Positions 22,230 to 34,682 of a stretch of 64,000 nucleotides of DNA are shown here, in pieces. Position 1 is the first letter of the stretch. The number at the start of each line of letters is the position of its first letter. The stretch spans positions 52,449,001-52,513,000 of the forward strand of contig BRKX01000009.1 in the NCBI GenBank assembly GCA_026008535.1. Direction: 5' to 3'. The stretch is from Perilla frutescens (taxonomy: Eukaryota > Streptophyta > Magnoliopsida > Lamiales > Lamiaceae). A model generated the notes under the pieces. The model was given only the letters and a program-made list of their open reading frames with translations. It made no database searches and was not told the DNA's origin. The position numbers were made by a program, and so were the translations under genes.

Positions 22230-23760
22230 AGTTTAATAGTAAGTAGAATAGGCTTACTTGAATTTTTAATCCATAAAGTTGATTTAAATCATCATGAGCA
22301 TTCCTAAGTTGATACGTCACGCTAATAGGAGGGTCGGGAGAGCCTGTGCTAGAACTTTGGTGAGGTGGAGTAGGTTGTCGAGCACTTGTACCGGCACTAT
22401 GGTGGCTCCTAGAAGGGTTGTGTTAGCTCTGAGTAGGAGTGGCTGATCTTCTAGAACTCGAAGCGGCGATGTGGTGGCTCGGAGTAGGAGTGGGTGATCT
22501 ACGACTCAAATTAGTGTTGTGGTGGCTCGGAGTAGGACTCAGAGATCAAGCAGCAATATAGTGGCTCAGAGCAGGCATCAGCAATCGAGCAACACTCCAT
22601 CTAGTGTTGTGGTGGATAAAAGCATGAGTGGGTGATCTATGACTTTGACCAGCGATGTGGTGGCTCGGATTATGACCTGGCTCTCTACACAGCCTGGAAA
22701 GGACCTCATCAATAATCTGACCTGCTACAAGTTCTAGTAATATGATCTTGTTCTCCTATCGAAGGGGAACATACCTCACAGTTGGCATGTCACCCTGCTG
22801 CAAGCTCTAGTAATACGGTATCATTACCTTCGCAGGCAATGGCACTACTGAAACCATCTTTAGCTGCATCAAATTAATAATATCATTAACATTAACACAA
22901 ACAAAATTAACATTTTAAAAAGGGGGAAGTTAAAGTTTTACCGCTCCCTAAAATAAGGCGTATAAGTCAATAGTGGGACTCTAAATGACCACCTCAAATA
23001 TTGAGGCATCGTAAGTTGGCCACTGATGACACCAATTTCACATCCTAACTAAGGTATAGCCTTACAGCCCTATGTTTGTAAGATAAATTAATAGATCATT
23101 TAGGATTTAGATTGATTTAAATATACATCAATAGTAATTTATAATGATAAAATGAAAACTAATTACGTGAAGTGACCCAATTGGCCCGTAAAAATGATAT
23201 GCCCTGTCACCTTTACCGCCCATAGCTCGTCGAGTCTTGGGGAGGATTCCGATAAAGTGCATAAGCATCTGGTATGAATACGCTCCCATGGAAAAGAATT
23301 TCATATGTCGACATCTTCAACGAGCACCCACATCCAACTATTGATTGTGATGTTCTGATCGAGGCAAAAAATCATCTAGTATACAAATAATATGTTCTTA
23401 ACCTTCACATAATCCCGAGGGTCATTGGCCATCCCCATCTTTGAGAACCTCTCCTGCATGTCTTGTATGGTCGTGCTCCTTCCTTGAAATATTCTATAAA
23501 ATATGCCTCTTTTTGAAATCGTGCGCATTGCATTCGGATCGAACATAGAGGTACCAAGTTGCCGTGATGGCCTTCTTTTGGACATCATCACCCCTGAAGT
23601 CTAAAAAATACCCGAAACATCTGGATCTTAACATCTGAATTGCATCATTACCACCTATCTCAAATAATGTAGATCTAATCTACTGAAGTACTATCGGCCT
23701 AGCATATATCAACATCGTCGGCCTAAATCTCTACTGTCGCTCTCTAATCCAATTAGTCTA
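22230..23760 (-). pseudogene. DUF1985-like transposon gene remnant
   Basis: Minus-strand pieces suggest a DUF1985-type protein, a family found in plant transposons that often also carry Ulp1-like proteases. In order from about 23650: I-Q-M-L-R-S-R-C-F-G-Y-F-L-D-F, then the region 23591-23376 ending Y-V-K-V-K-N-I-L-F-V. Next, about 23330-23180, comes D-V-D-I-stop-N-S-F-P-W-E, where a Trp codon appears to be a stop, and then Y-H-F-Y-G-P-I-G. Further downstream, 22850-22300, lies a Ser/Pro/His-rich repeat tail. Stops and frame changes occur throughout, and there may be introns. No Ulp1 catalytic domain was seen. The assignment rests on short motifs and needs a profile search. Confidence 0.4.
22395..22680 (-). 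repeat. Degenerate ~48-bp coding repeat
   Basis: The phrase 'gtggtggctcggagtagg' recurs at about 22401, 22471, 22521, 22560, 22611 and 22657, at spacings of roughly 40-70 bases (mostly 47-51). On the minus strand it encodes a repeat of the S-R-R-S-P-T-P-T-P-S-H-H type, about 16 residues per unit. It lies in the downstream part of the DUF1985-like remnant. Confidence 0.6.
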
Positions 23761-23764
23761 ACAA

Positions 23765-24960
23765 TATTATACAAAAATTTATTAAAAAATTAGTCTCTCT
23801 TAATTATAATTTAAAAGAAATAATTTTAACAATTACATAAATTTCAGGAAAAACTATAAGAATAATACATCATAACAAACAACAATTAACATAATCAAGA
23901 AATAAAAATTAAATTCTCAAGTGTAACATAACAAATAACTGAATAATTAAATATTTAAAACTCAATAATCAAATATAAATGGCCTATAACTAATATTTAA
24001 AATTAATTGTAAAATTAATAGTATGCCTACACTGAGTTTTCTAAATTAATCCTAGGCATACGATGAAATTTAACCTATAGTGTAATACAATTAATTAACA
24101 TATAAGTAATATAAATTCAAGAAACAAACAATAATTAATGTAACCAAAAAATAACAATTAAAGTAAATGTAACATAACCAATAATTGAATAATTAAATAT
24201 TTTAAATTGAATAATTGAATATATATAACAATTATTTGGTTACGATTAAATGTCCTACGATTTTAAAATAAGCATATGACTAATGTTTAAATAGCCTACG
24301 ATTAATTTATAACAAATTAATTGACTAAGATTAAATAATAAGCCTACGATTATTTTTCAATAACTTACGATTCCTGAAATAAACTTACAATTAAAGCTTA
24401 CGATTTTAATTAGCATACGATTAAATAACAAGGCTACAATTAAATAAACGTATTCATAAAGCCACGATTATTGTTTAACATGTTGTATAAATCTTAAGGC
24501 TACGATTATTGTTGAAAATCAATCGTAATCAATTGTAAGCATACAATTGTTAAAGCTAATAATAAATTATCTGCAATTATTTTTTAATGGCCGGTGATTA
24601 ATTTTAAATGGCTTAAGATTAATTTTTATTTGCAGATAGATTAATAATAAATGACCGACGATTATATTTAAATGACCTACAATTAATTTTAAATGACCTA
24701 TGATTAAATTTAAATGGCTAATGATTGATTTTTAATGGACTACGATTAATAATAAATAGCCTATGATTATATTTAAATGACCTACGATTAATTTTAAATG
24801 GCCTATGATTAAACAACTATAATTTATGATATTATGAAACATAATTCTCAAGCTTATGATTTATAGTATTATCAAACAAGTGAAACAAGTACATGAACAA
24901 ATCATATAATAAATCATACATCAACATTAAATCTCAAAAATGATAAGCAATGGAATGAAA
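23765..24960. repeat. AT-rich region with ~21-bp minisatellite
   Basis: Low-complexity sequence dominated by 'cctacgattaattttaaatg' variants. The clearest tandem part is about 24640-24810, where the unit is close to 21 bp. The motif also occurs at lower order from about 24230. No coding potential is seen. Confidence 0.65.
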
Positions 24961-25059
24961 AATAACGAAATATAACTAACTTGACATGTCTATTGGTCGG
25001 TCCTACGTTTAAATCCCGTGTGCTCCTTACCATGTCCAGATCCCGAGCCATTGCAACCA

Positions 25060-25325
25060 ACGAGAGATGGTAAGAGCTTCATTGTAGATTTTCTTTTTTT
25101 ACTTTTATGAGAGTGAAAGAGAGATGGTCGGTAAGAGATAGAGATGAGAGAGGAAGGTCGAAATAGAAAGAGAACGACGAGAGATATTGCAGTGAAAGAG
25201 AGAGCGGTGGAAGTTTTTCCAACGACAGAGAGTGGGGTAGAGAAAGATAGAGCTTTTTTTTTTTTTTTTTTGCCAAAGAGAGAGCGAGTGAGAGAAGCAA
25301 AAGAGAAATGGAGTGTGCTAGTTTA
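25060..25325. repeat. Purine-rich low complexity with a poly-T tract
   Basis: A GA/AG-rich stretch (gagagatgg, gaaagagagag) is interrupted by a run of about 18 T at 25253-25271. The small ORFs over it are compositional. It lies just upstream of the transposase pseudogene at 25440 and could be part of its leader, but nothing proves that. Confidence 0.6.
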
Positions 25326-25439
25326 GTGTATTTAAATTTTCTAACCCTAATAATTAATGTTATTTTTATTAATAATTTTTAACCCTAGAGAAATGGATTT
25401 TGACATCCATTGGGCATAAATGAAGAAACTGGAAGTACT

Positions 25440-26890
25440 CTTTGTAAATCAAATATTGGGTTGATGTTCCTATAAAACATTTAATAGAGCAAAGGGATGA
25501 AAGAGTTGTGCCTGATCAATGGGTTAAGATACTAACTTATTGGAGATCAGAAGAAGCAAAGGTTTGTTTTAATTTTATCTTAGGCAATAAATATTTTATT
25601 GCTTGATCTATGAATTTAATTCACTTTTTGAACTTTCATTTTAAAAAAGCAAGTCACAGAAATAAGGATGCTAGAGATAACAAACTCATGAATCAAAGGA
25701 CGGAAAAGACGTCATTTGCCCAAATTAGAGCTAGATTGATAATCTTTGCTACATTTTCTTTCTAATTCCATGACTTTTTCCAATATTTTTGTTATTATAC
25801 TCAATAATATAGATATTTCCAGACGAAGGAACAATGACATTGTCCAACTCTTGTTCAACTATTCAAGTCGTACTTTGTTCCTTCAAACGAGAACTCTAGT
25901 GTTGCTTTAAGTAAATATGTAAGTATTAATCAATTATCTTCAATATATCATGTGTAATGTATTTATTTTCGCTTTTTAAACCATAACATGTGCATTAACT
26001 TATATACTTTACAAATAGTCAAAAATGCAAAAACGTAGTAACCAACTTCCAGGAGGTTCTGATGATAAAATCGATCCAAATGATGTATTTGCCCAAATAA
26101 TGGGAGATGATGGACCTGGCCATGTGAGAATGTTGGGCCACTTACGGAATCTGCCCTTCAGATATATGGAATAAAGCTCCTAAAAGTACATCAAATTGTT
26201 TATTGGTGGAGCATCGGGAAAAAATTGTACATCTAGAGAATATGCTTTTAATGCACCAAAGATATTGCCTTTCACAAGTTGACTCTGGGCATTATCCATC
26301 GAGTTCTGACTCTCGTCCAGTATATCCCACACCCACTTTATATCTTCAGGTACTCTTACATTGTTTTTTTTTTACTTTACCACCAGATGGATTGTTCATA
26401 CATATATATATATATATAGTTTCCATATTATATAAATATCTGGAATGTTCATAACATATAAGAGAATGACTTCTTTTTTACTTTTGGTTTTTCCGAGGAT
26501 GTGATGAATGTTTTATTAAAAAGTCTATTCAACCCAATGAAAACTTTTGCTAAAGGGTGTGTTCATAACACCAACTCGAGTACAGTAGTTGGGGGATAAA
26601 TGTTGGGATTGAATTGGTATGAATTGAACAAGCAAGTCATATTTGGACCTGCGGAAACATTGATTAGGCCTTACAATAATCTCCAAATGCTTTCACATAC
26701 GAAGGACGAAATGATAGCTTGGCCTTATAATTTGGTATACTTTTTGAATTTATATTTTTTATTATTTATTTACTCAATACATCCCAAACTGATTATGTTT
26801 TTTTACATTATATGTGCAGGTGGCAGCCATCGAAGAATGATGACTACTCGATTTTACATTTTAGATATCTAGTTACTGATAGATAGAAAT
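25440..26890 (+). pseudogene. Transposase_24 (Ptta/En/Spm)/DUF8039-like pseudogene
   Basis: A multi-exon plant transposase-like gene. Exon A (about 25450-25560) encodes Q-W-V-K-I-L-T-Y-W-R-S-E-E-A-K before a GT donor. Exon B (about 25650-25740) has S-H-R-N-K-D-A-R and T-S-F-A-Q-I-R, the charged core of the Ptta/En/Spm family. Two further exons (about 25811-25918 and from 26019) include D-V-F-A-Q-I-M-G-D-D-G-P-G-H-V-R. A frame change near 26140 leads into P-S-D-I-W-N-K and a helical segment. The exon around 26510-26735 has V-V-G-G-stop-M-L-G and L-I-R-P-Y, then I-A-W-P-Y, resembling DUF8039. Another exon with W-Q-P-S-K-N-D-D-Y starts near 26820. Several stops and a frameshift make it a pseudogene. 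The split into introns follows the same plan as the gene at 40611. Confidence 0.6.
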
Positions 26891-28436
26891 GTCCTAGGTG
26901 CAAGTTGGCAAAGATTTTATGTTTTAGATTGAATTAATTTTATGATTGACTATTAGTTGTAGACTTATATTTATTAGGAATCCTTTGAACAAATGCAATT
27001 ACTAATCATTAAGCTTCTTTTTTTGGGTTTTTTTCATATGAGTTACGATTGTGTTGTTCATATTTGCAGGGTACGATGTATCTATTATTTTAGTTGAATA
27101 TATAAGTTTTAGTAGGTGTTTGACTTTGAAGCAAAAATCTCATGTTGATTACCCTAGTGATGCAAAGAACTTTCATTTGTTGTTTTCATAGCTGCAGGTG
27201 AATTTGCTTAAGTTGGGGATTGATCGTAAAATATGTTGTTGCAAACGCATTTGTTGTTTATACTGCTTCCTCATTGCTATAAGTTGTGGATTGCAGTCTT
27301 GTAATTCCTTCAACAGAAATTCATGAATAGTTTCCTGCTGATGCTGCCAGATGTTCACTTGATTTCTTCAAGACTGGAGCAAGAATGTCGACTCTCATTT
27401 CATTCTAGGGAGGTGAGTTTTGATTATTTACTTCCTTTTTCTTGTATAAATCAGTAGAGGATATAACATTTTCTAATTTCTGTCTTTTACCTTCGTTTAC
27501 GCAGGTTTGACATAAATGAGAAAATATATCACCATTGTAATTTGTAAGAAATATAACTGTGGCATAAAATTAATGGCACGGGTAGGCTAATGAAATTTGA
27601 TTCAAGTAAGTATATTTTTTATATATAGTGCTTCGTCTCTTCGAGAGTTATGCATATTTCTCTTCTTTTTACATTTGCATTGATCGATGCTCATTTTTCT
27701 TTGTAGGTAGTGATGAGAGATGGCTAATAGATATCCTTGCATCGATTAGATTATTCAGCACTTACACAACAAAAAGGCTTGATATTGGGAGCCCTATGTC
27801 TTCATTCATATTTAAAGCATTTATAGAATCATTGTTTTTGCACTTATTGCCTATTTTGGTGCATCATGTGTGGAGATGTGTACTTGGAATAATAACTTTT
27901 CTCATTGGTTGAAGGAGTTAAGTGGAGAATAAAGATCCAATTTTTCCTCCAAAAAAAATATTATTGCACCGTGCGAATATATAGGTTCTAATACATTGTT
28001 AATAGATGATTTATTGTACTAAAACATGTTTTGTTTATAATAAAATGTATTTTTTATTTTATATTATTATTTCCATTTTTTCTTAATATTGTATAAAATT
28101 TAAATAAATTTATTTTATTGATAATAATATATTCTATTTTATAGAAAATGATGTGACATGTGAAAGTGTAAGCAAAAAAATAATTTAGCTGACATTATTA
28201 ATTCTTTGATGGCATTTCAAATGTCTTCAGATTTTTAAATTAAGTGTAGTTAATGGATTTTGTCAAGGCAGATTAACTTGTATTATTATTTATTAGGATA
28301 CATTTAAATAATTTTGCCCACTTTTTAAGGCATTTTCAATTGAAGTTAGAAGATACTTTTCCTTCACCTTATCTATCATTACATTTATTACAATACAGTT
28401 TTATGAAATTCCCGATACTTGAAATGCATTAATACA
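26891..28436. other. No gene recognised; AT-rich with decayed TE sequence
   Basis: May include the downstream part of the preceding transposase pseudogene (short open patches with GT/AG-like borders at about 27410 and 27630-27720), but no family could be named. The minus-strand frame 27358-27173 encodes a Gln-rich helical peptide of unknown meaning. Confidence 0.4.
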
Positions 28437-28438
28437 TA

Positions 28439-28904
28439 CTCCCTTCGTCCTGATTATATAGTCTCTTTTCTAGTCGCACATAAATTAAAGATATTTATGA
28501 AAATAAGAAACAAAAGCTAAACTTTCAACTTTAACCTTATTTAATAAAATTTAATAAAACTTAAATTTTAGCTCAACTTTAATGTATTAGTTTTTTTAAA
28601 CAAAGAAAATATACAATTGATGAAGTGCAAATACAATGAATATCAATAGAATTGATCAAATTCAAGTACATTCAAATTAATTAAATTGGTCAATTTTAAT
28701 TAATGTTTCTCTTTTTTTAAAAAAATAACATTTAAGATTTATAATTTTCACAAACTTAAATATTTAATTTTTTTTAATTTCCAAAACCTAATAAGGGTAT
28801 AATTGTAAATTCTTTTTAAAAATAACACTACATATAGTAATGGGACTATATAATCGGAACACCTCAAAATAAAAATATGGACTATATAATCGGGACGGAG
28901 GGAA
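28439..28904. mobile_element. Stowaway-like (Tc1/mariner) MITE
   Basis: Terminal inverted repeats of about 25 bp begin CTCCCTTCGTCC on the left and end GGACGGAGGGAA on the right, each continuing into a tatagtc/gactata block. The TA dinucleotide flanks both ends (28437-28438 and 28905-28906). The interior is AT-rich and noncoding. Confidence 0.9.
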
Positions 28905-29270
28905 TAACCTGCTACTACATTTTGCTGGGCATTTTATCACACATGTGGTGTTCGTTTTCGTTTGTTTTTGTTTTTTTCTTATCGTTGAAATAAAGGAATA
29001 TGATGTTCAGATTCATAGTTAGATTTTGGTATAAACTATTACGTTTCACTGCACCTGATATATAGTTATATATCTATAATGTCATCTATATATATATATA
29101 GATATATTGATAATGATAAAATTTGAAATATAACATGAAAATAATTGGCATAAAATCTCTTATAACTACAAATTAAAGGAATATCATACGGTTACTACTT
29201 ATCAGCTGCCGATCAGAATCTTTCATTCTAACTTGATGTTTTATTTCATATTTCAATCATTCGATATATG

Positions 29271-32133
29271 TGTAGCGTCCCGATCCTGAAAGATCGTGAA
29301 AATGGACGCCACGGGGTGGGAATTAACAAGCGGGAAAGAAATGGGGTAATTAAATTAATAACGGGGTATTAATCCAAAAGGATTAATGTTTGGAATAAAA
29401 TTTAACAACCGAGTATGCCAAAGATAGGTTATGCCTTCCGAAAAATTAGATAGCATAACCTCTGTAATTAGAGCGAATCCTCGTTTATAACGGCTTATAA
29501 GAGAAGAATGGAAGCTGTAACAATTCAATAAGCCCTTTCATAGGCTAAACGGAAACAAATTACCAGATACCAACAATCAATAGACCCATTCATAGATCGA
29601 CAAAAGAAACAAACACCAATATGTTGAACAAACGAAGCCCTTCCATAGGCCAAAATAAATGATCAAATAGATATAACGAAAGACGGGCTTCCTCCCCTTG
29701 GAATAATTATGAAGCTAAGCATATGATACATGTTAACTAAGAAGCCAACAAATGTTCAGAATTAGAGAAGCAGAATCATATCAACAAAATACCAAGATCA
29801 GAGTTCTTAGCATTTAGCAAAAGAATACTATAAGTGCGAAAGCTCAATTCTTAACATAATATTAACAAAAAGGGACAACGGAAAAATATGTAAATCATAA
29901 TAGCTCATATCTCAGCCTCGTCACCTCCACGCTCCAGCCTACTGACCTGAAAATGTTTGAAAAGATTTGGGCTGAGTACTAATGCACTCAGTGGGCAAGT
30001 TCTCACAATTTAAGTTATGCAAATCATTTTGTAAAAGTAATCTATCTGTGTCCATGCAGGTAGTGAAGCTTAGGAGGTTTAAAAGTTGGAAGCAACCTAA
30101 GTTCACCAAAATATTTTATCGTGAAGCGCTTAAGAGTATAACCCGTCACTGCCCGCAACCCAAACTACATCACCAGCGCATAACGTTGAGTATGGCCATA
30201 GTATACTCAAAGAGTATAACCAATAAGTGTTTCATTTTAGTCTCACCGACAAGGAGTAGAGCAGAACAAATAATGCATGCATACTGTAGCTACTCACATT
30301 GACACAGTGCTAGTGTATGAGACACCGACAACATACAGTAGCACGTAAATATTTAACACAGATAGTCACATATGCAATTTTAGCAAAGCAGAACTTAATA
30401 ACTCGAAAGATACAATTTGCAAAGATATAGTATAGTATAACCCACCTTTCTCGGGATTCTAAAAAGCTAACTCATGAAGAATCAACCCTGATACTCTTTC
30501 TCTAGCTCAGCTGGTACTACATAAGGTAAACTTTAACTTAGGATAAACGCTATATTTCCGGAAATTAATCTACTATAAGCGGAGTTATAATTAATTCTAT
30601 TCTATTCTAAAATAGATCGCGCGACTCTAGAGATCTCGAATAATTTCGACGAAGAAGTAAATAAATTCCAAAACGTTATTCTTGCTTTATTGGGATCAAC
30701 TGATTTGCCAGAGGTCTTTTTCCAAAACTTGTCATTTATCCAAAGTTTACCAGATCTACGCCACGACACTTTTTAACCGCTCGGAAATTACGAAAATAGT
30801 CAGGGATGATACTATACATGCCAAGAGTAAAGACTGAGAATTTTAAAATTTTTCAATAACATATGCTCTCAGAAATAAAATAACTGCTTAAATTAAATAA
30901 TCGATATTATTTAAAACTCATCCAAAAATTACGAAATTCGACGGGAGCATAGGAAATATTATTTCGAGCAACTTTCGAGAAGAATTTTTTTCGATTTGAT
31001 GACCCAAAATGGGTGAAACGGGAGAAAAACCGAAACTGATCGATAATAATATTTACAGATTTTAGCTGAAAATGTATCGGTCTCGATCGAGCTCGATACT
31101 CGTTGGATTTTCGCTCAAAAGTACAATTTTTGATAGTGCAGAAAATAAGGAATTTAATGGTGTAATCAGATCAAAGATCGGAAGGCTAGAACATGAATTC
31201 GAACTGGACAGATTTATAATATAATATTCGGATCCGGATTTCAAATGACGAGAAATCAAAAATCTATTTCGATTAACTATAAGATCCAAATGATCAAAGA
31301 CTATTTATAAAAAGAAGATTTCTAATATGACTATCCAAGAAGAGTAGATCTGAGATTTACATAAAATGAAAACGGGAAAAAATACCGAAAACTCACAACA
31401 ATAAAAATCGGAATCGGTAGAATTAAAGATAATCGAAATATAAGCATATTTAGAACTTGAAATTTCTAAATTCATCGGTCCGAATGACTAGAATCGGAGA
31501 AAGTACCTTCTCCGAGGAATTGGCAGCGGTCACGATGATTTTTCATCGTGATCATCCTTCGTGTCATCATTTCAATCATGTATTCGTGATCCACGCGTTG
31601 ACACCTTCAAAATGACTATTTCAGAATTGAAATAGAAAACTAGAGTCGTGCATTCTCTGGAAGCTGCTCGCCGTTTCGATTTTGAAAATGAATGAAAAAT
31701 GAAACCTTAAGCTCCTATTTATAGAGGAAAAATAAATAGGATAATAATAAATAAAAGAAAGAGGATAATGATGGAAAAAGAATAGGATAATTACGAAGAA
31801 GATAATCTTTTGAAAAAGAAATTGGATAATGACGGATGTGCCTTTTTCTATTAAATTTATTATTTTCCAACTTAAAGTTGTGCCAAGAGTTCATTTGAAC
31901 TCGAAATTAGAAAATTCAAAGTTTGGCATGATGTTCGAATTTTTTTTCTATGAACCCGAGAAAAATATTAGAACATATTTTTAAAGCAATTTTTGACCAA
32001 AATAAAATGTAACAGATTTTCCTGCCTGCGATTTTCCTTTATTTGAATCTTTTAAGGACCCAACTTATTTTCTAAATTATCAAAAGGTAACATAAGTTGA
32101 ATTAAACCTTCTAAAATATTTCAGAATATTACA
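29271..32133 (-). mobile_element. Solo LTR (A), Tekay/Del-like
   Basis: Starts TGTAGCGTCCCG and ends ...AATATTACA on the plus strand, bracketed by the exact 5-bp TSD atatg (29266-29270 and 32134-32138). No internal retrotransposon region adjoins it, so it is a solo LTR left by recombination. The orientation is minus, judged from a TATA-like 'ctataaatagg' on the minus strand (about 31714-31725) and from the conserved ctgagtactaatgcactcagtgggc block (about 29970-29998), which is placed as in its relatives. The small ORFs inside are not genes. Confidence 0.85.
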
Positions 32134-32138
32134 ATATG

Positions 32139-32521
32139 TCATGTGTATTTATTTTTTTAGCGCATAATTATTTAATTTTTTAAATATATATATATATGGC
32201 ATATATCTAATAATTAAAATATAATATAAGATGGAACATCAAATTAGAATTGATGATCTCATCCGTTTCGCTACTAGTCATAAATTATCGAGCTAAATAA
32301 TTGACTTATTGGACATGCATTTCATATCAAAGTTGAGTTGAGCCCATTTAATCAGATTTTATGTTCGATAATGAGAATCATGTGATAAAATAATATCACC
32401 AAAGGAAATTCTAATACAACCCCATTTTTCTTTTCATATATATCACCAAAGGAAATTCTAAATACAACCCTATTTTTCTTTTCATATAACTCCCAAATTT
32501 ATTTAAAATATAAATAATAAT
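32139..32521. other. AT-rich spacer with a tandem MITE-end fragment
   Basis: Around 32396-32500 a segment of about 50 bp starting 'tatcaccaaaggaaattcta' and ending 'catttttcttttcatata' is present twice in tandem. It resembles the terminal repeat of the Mutator-type MITEs at 54471 and 55567. Nothing else is recognised. Confidence 0.55.
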
Positions 32522-33020
32522 TGGGGTTAATTGCATTAAAAATTATGAATTTTGGACATAGTTGCAAATTTAACACAAACTTTAAGAGTAAGTAATTAGA
32601 ACACAAACTTTTAACTTGGGTATTTTTCAACATTCTCATTTTTTGTAAAACAAATTAACATTCGATTCAGCTGTCAACTTACTCGTCGTTTTAAACCCAT
32701 CTTTATTTGACTAATAAATTTTTACAAAAAGATATCAATGTGGCCGAATTTATAACAATTCCTAATTTTTTTCTCCATTGATGCGAGTATGAAATTTGGT
32801 CACTTTGGCATACTTTTTCAAAAATAGATGGCAGAGTCATGACGAACTTGAAGAGATGATCAATTGTCGGTTGAATTGGAGGTCAATTTATCTTACAAAA
32901 ATTTGAGAATGTTGAATAGCACCCAAGTTCAAAGTTGGTATTTTTATTATCTATTTTTAAAATAAATGTTAAATTTACAACTATACTAAAAGCTCATAAT
33001 TTTTAAAACAATTAATACTT
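32522..33020. mobile_element. Mutator-like MITE
   Basis: Long inverted termini: the left side (ggggttaattgcattaaaa, running to 'ttgtaaaacaaatt' near 32650) is complementary to the right side (from 'aatttatcttac' near 32885 to 'aattaatactt'). Matching runs for about 130 bases per arm. No clean target duplication could be assigned. A related element lies at 37403-37922. Confidence 0.65.
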
Positions 33021-33530
33021 AATATTTTTTGGATAATTATACCCTCAATTATAACCTTGTTGACTATTTAAAAAAATTCTAGAAACTAAAATAAACCGCC
33101 TAGCTATGTATGTATGGCCTCACGCCCTTGTAATTTAAAAAGAAAAAGGAAATGAATGAACATATGAATATTTTAATTTCTATTCTCCATCACTTGTTTT
33201 CTTCTTACTATGGCCTTCTTATTGACTTCTTGATGAACTTCTGAGAAGAAACCCCATTTTATCAGTTGGTATACAACAGCATGAAGTGATTTTCCCTCCT
33301 CAAAAAGTCAATAAGAAGATGTTTAGTAAGAAGAAGACAAAATTAGATGAATTTGAAAGTAAAATCTCGATAATTTCTAGCAAAACAAATTAAAGAGCTC
33401 GTATTCATCCCTTTTTTTTAATTAAGAGGGTGTTGGGCTATACAAACATATTAAGGGGCTTTATTTGATTTTCTAGATTTTTTTTAAATAATGAGAGGTA
33501 TAAGGATAAAATTGTCTAAAAATATTTTAA
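33021..33530. mobile_element. Foldback MITE
   Basis: Both arms pair over much of the element. Left 'aatattttttggataatt' and 'ttctagaaactaaaataaa' match the complement of 'tttatttgattttctagat' and 'aattgtctaaaaatatt' on the right. An inner pair (about 33196-33235 with 33297-33340) repeats 'cttattgacttcttgatg'. It is noncoding and adjoins the previous MITE. Confidence 0.6.
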
Positions 33531-33960
33531 TAATTTCAGGGGTTATGAAAAGGAAAACTGATTATGTATTTTGAATTTCCCTATTATAAAATATGTATTC
33601 ACCTTTTATAATTTGACTTTTTACCCTATCACCATGATCTATGACACACATGTAAGTCTTCTATCAAATCATTTGACGCATCAAAATATGTTAGTCGCTA
33701 TCAAAACACCAACCTAATGATCATAAATATGTCATTATATGGATTTTAACACTCTGAAACGGACTATGATTTGTCAGACAATTTTGACACAAGTATGATA
33801 AAATTAAACTACATTACAAAAAAATGAAATCGAAGCAAATTAAAAATAAAGATTAAACTAAAAGATAAAAAATTATGGAACAAAGAATGGAATGAGGAAA
33901 CAAATAATTGGTGTGATTTGATCGTGTACCATCACTACAGTTTGCATTGTTTTTTTGCAA

Positions 33961-34352
33961 TTGAGATCCTCTAGTTTCAACTTATGTGTCCCAACTGTGT
34001 ACCAAAACTCAAAATTATTCTTTTTTCTTTCATTTTTTCTTCAATTTTAATTTATTTAAGTTTAGCATAATTTTACAATTTTATTTAGGGTTTATTCCAC
34101 CCAATCAGGGTTTATAATTTTTCTTTAATATTTAATTTTCATTTTTTAGATAATACAATTGATTTTTCGGGTTGATTATTCTAAACTTAAGATATTAATT
34201 TTTTTAAAATTTCAAGTTTTAGCAGTAAATATTAATTATGATTAGTTATAATATAATAAATTTTATTTTTACAAAAAAACATTATTAACATTATAAAATT
34301 TTAATCTTGTCACACGATTTGATACATAAAATTGAGACTAGAGGATCTCTAC
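33961..34352. mobile_element. MITE with GAGATCCTCTAG termini
   Basis: Left 'ttgagatcctctagtttcaa' and right 'attgagactagaggatctct' are inverted copies, with pairing continuing inward through 'ttatgtgtc'. It is about 390 bp and AT-rich inside. The target duplication is not clear, so the superfamily is unassigned. From 34353 to 34677 I see nothing but AT-rich sequence. Confidence 0.6.
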
Positions 34353-34682
34353 TATGTTTTTTTGTTAAAATCGGAAACTGCGGCTGCTATCGAGAATGCA
34401 CATACTCTAAATTAATTCATACTAGTTCACGAGATTAATGAAATTCGAACTAATTATCTTCAGGCAAGTTGTGAATTTAATTTCTTGGTTTATATGGACA
34501 ATATACCCTGCAAAGTATACTTAATCAAATATATTATTCATATCTATGTATGTATGTATATCTAGAAGGCACCCTTAGTTCACGGCTGCAAATTTTCTTC
34601 ATTATTCAAAAACACATTTTTCCATCTGAGAAGAGGAAATTTGGGGGAATATACCCTACTCACCCATCCCATCTCTAATAAA

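Noticed and set aside
22395..22680. CRISPR-like repeat array
   Set aside because: The units are degenerate, adjoin without unique spacers, and translate as a protein repeat in a plant genome.
31062..31289. 75-codon minus-strand ORF inside solo LTR A
   Set aside because: No domain, and it lies in LTR noncoding sequence.
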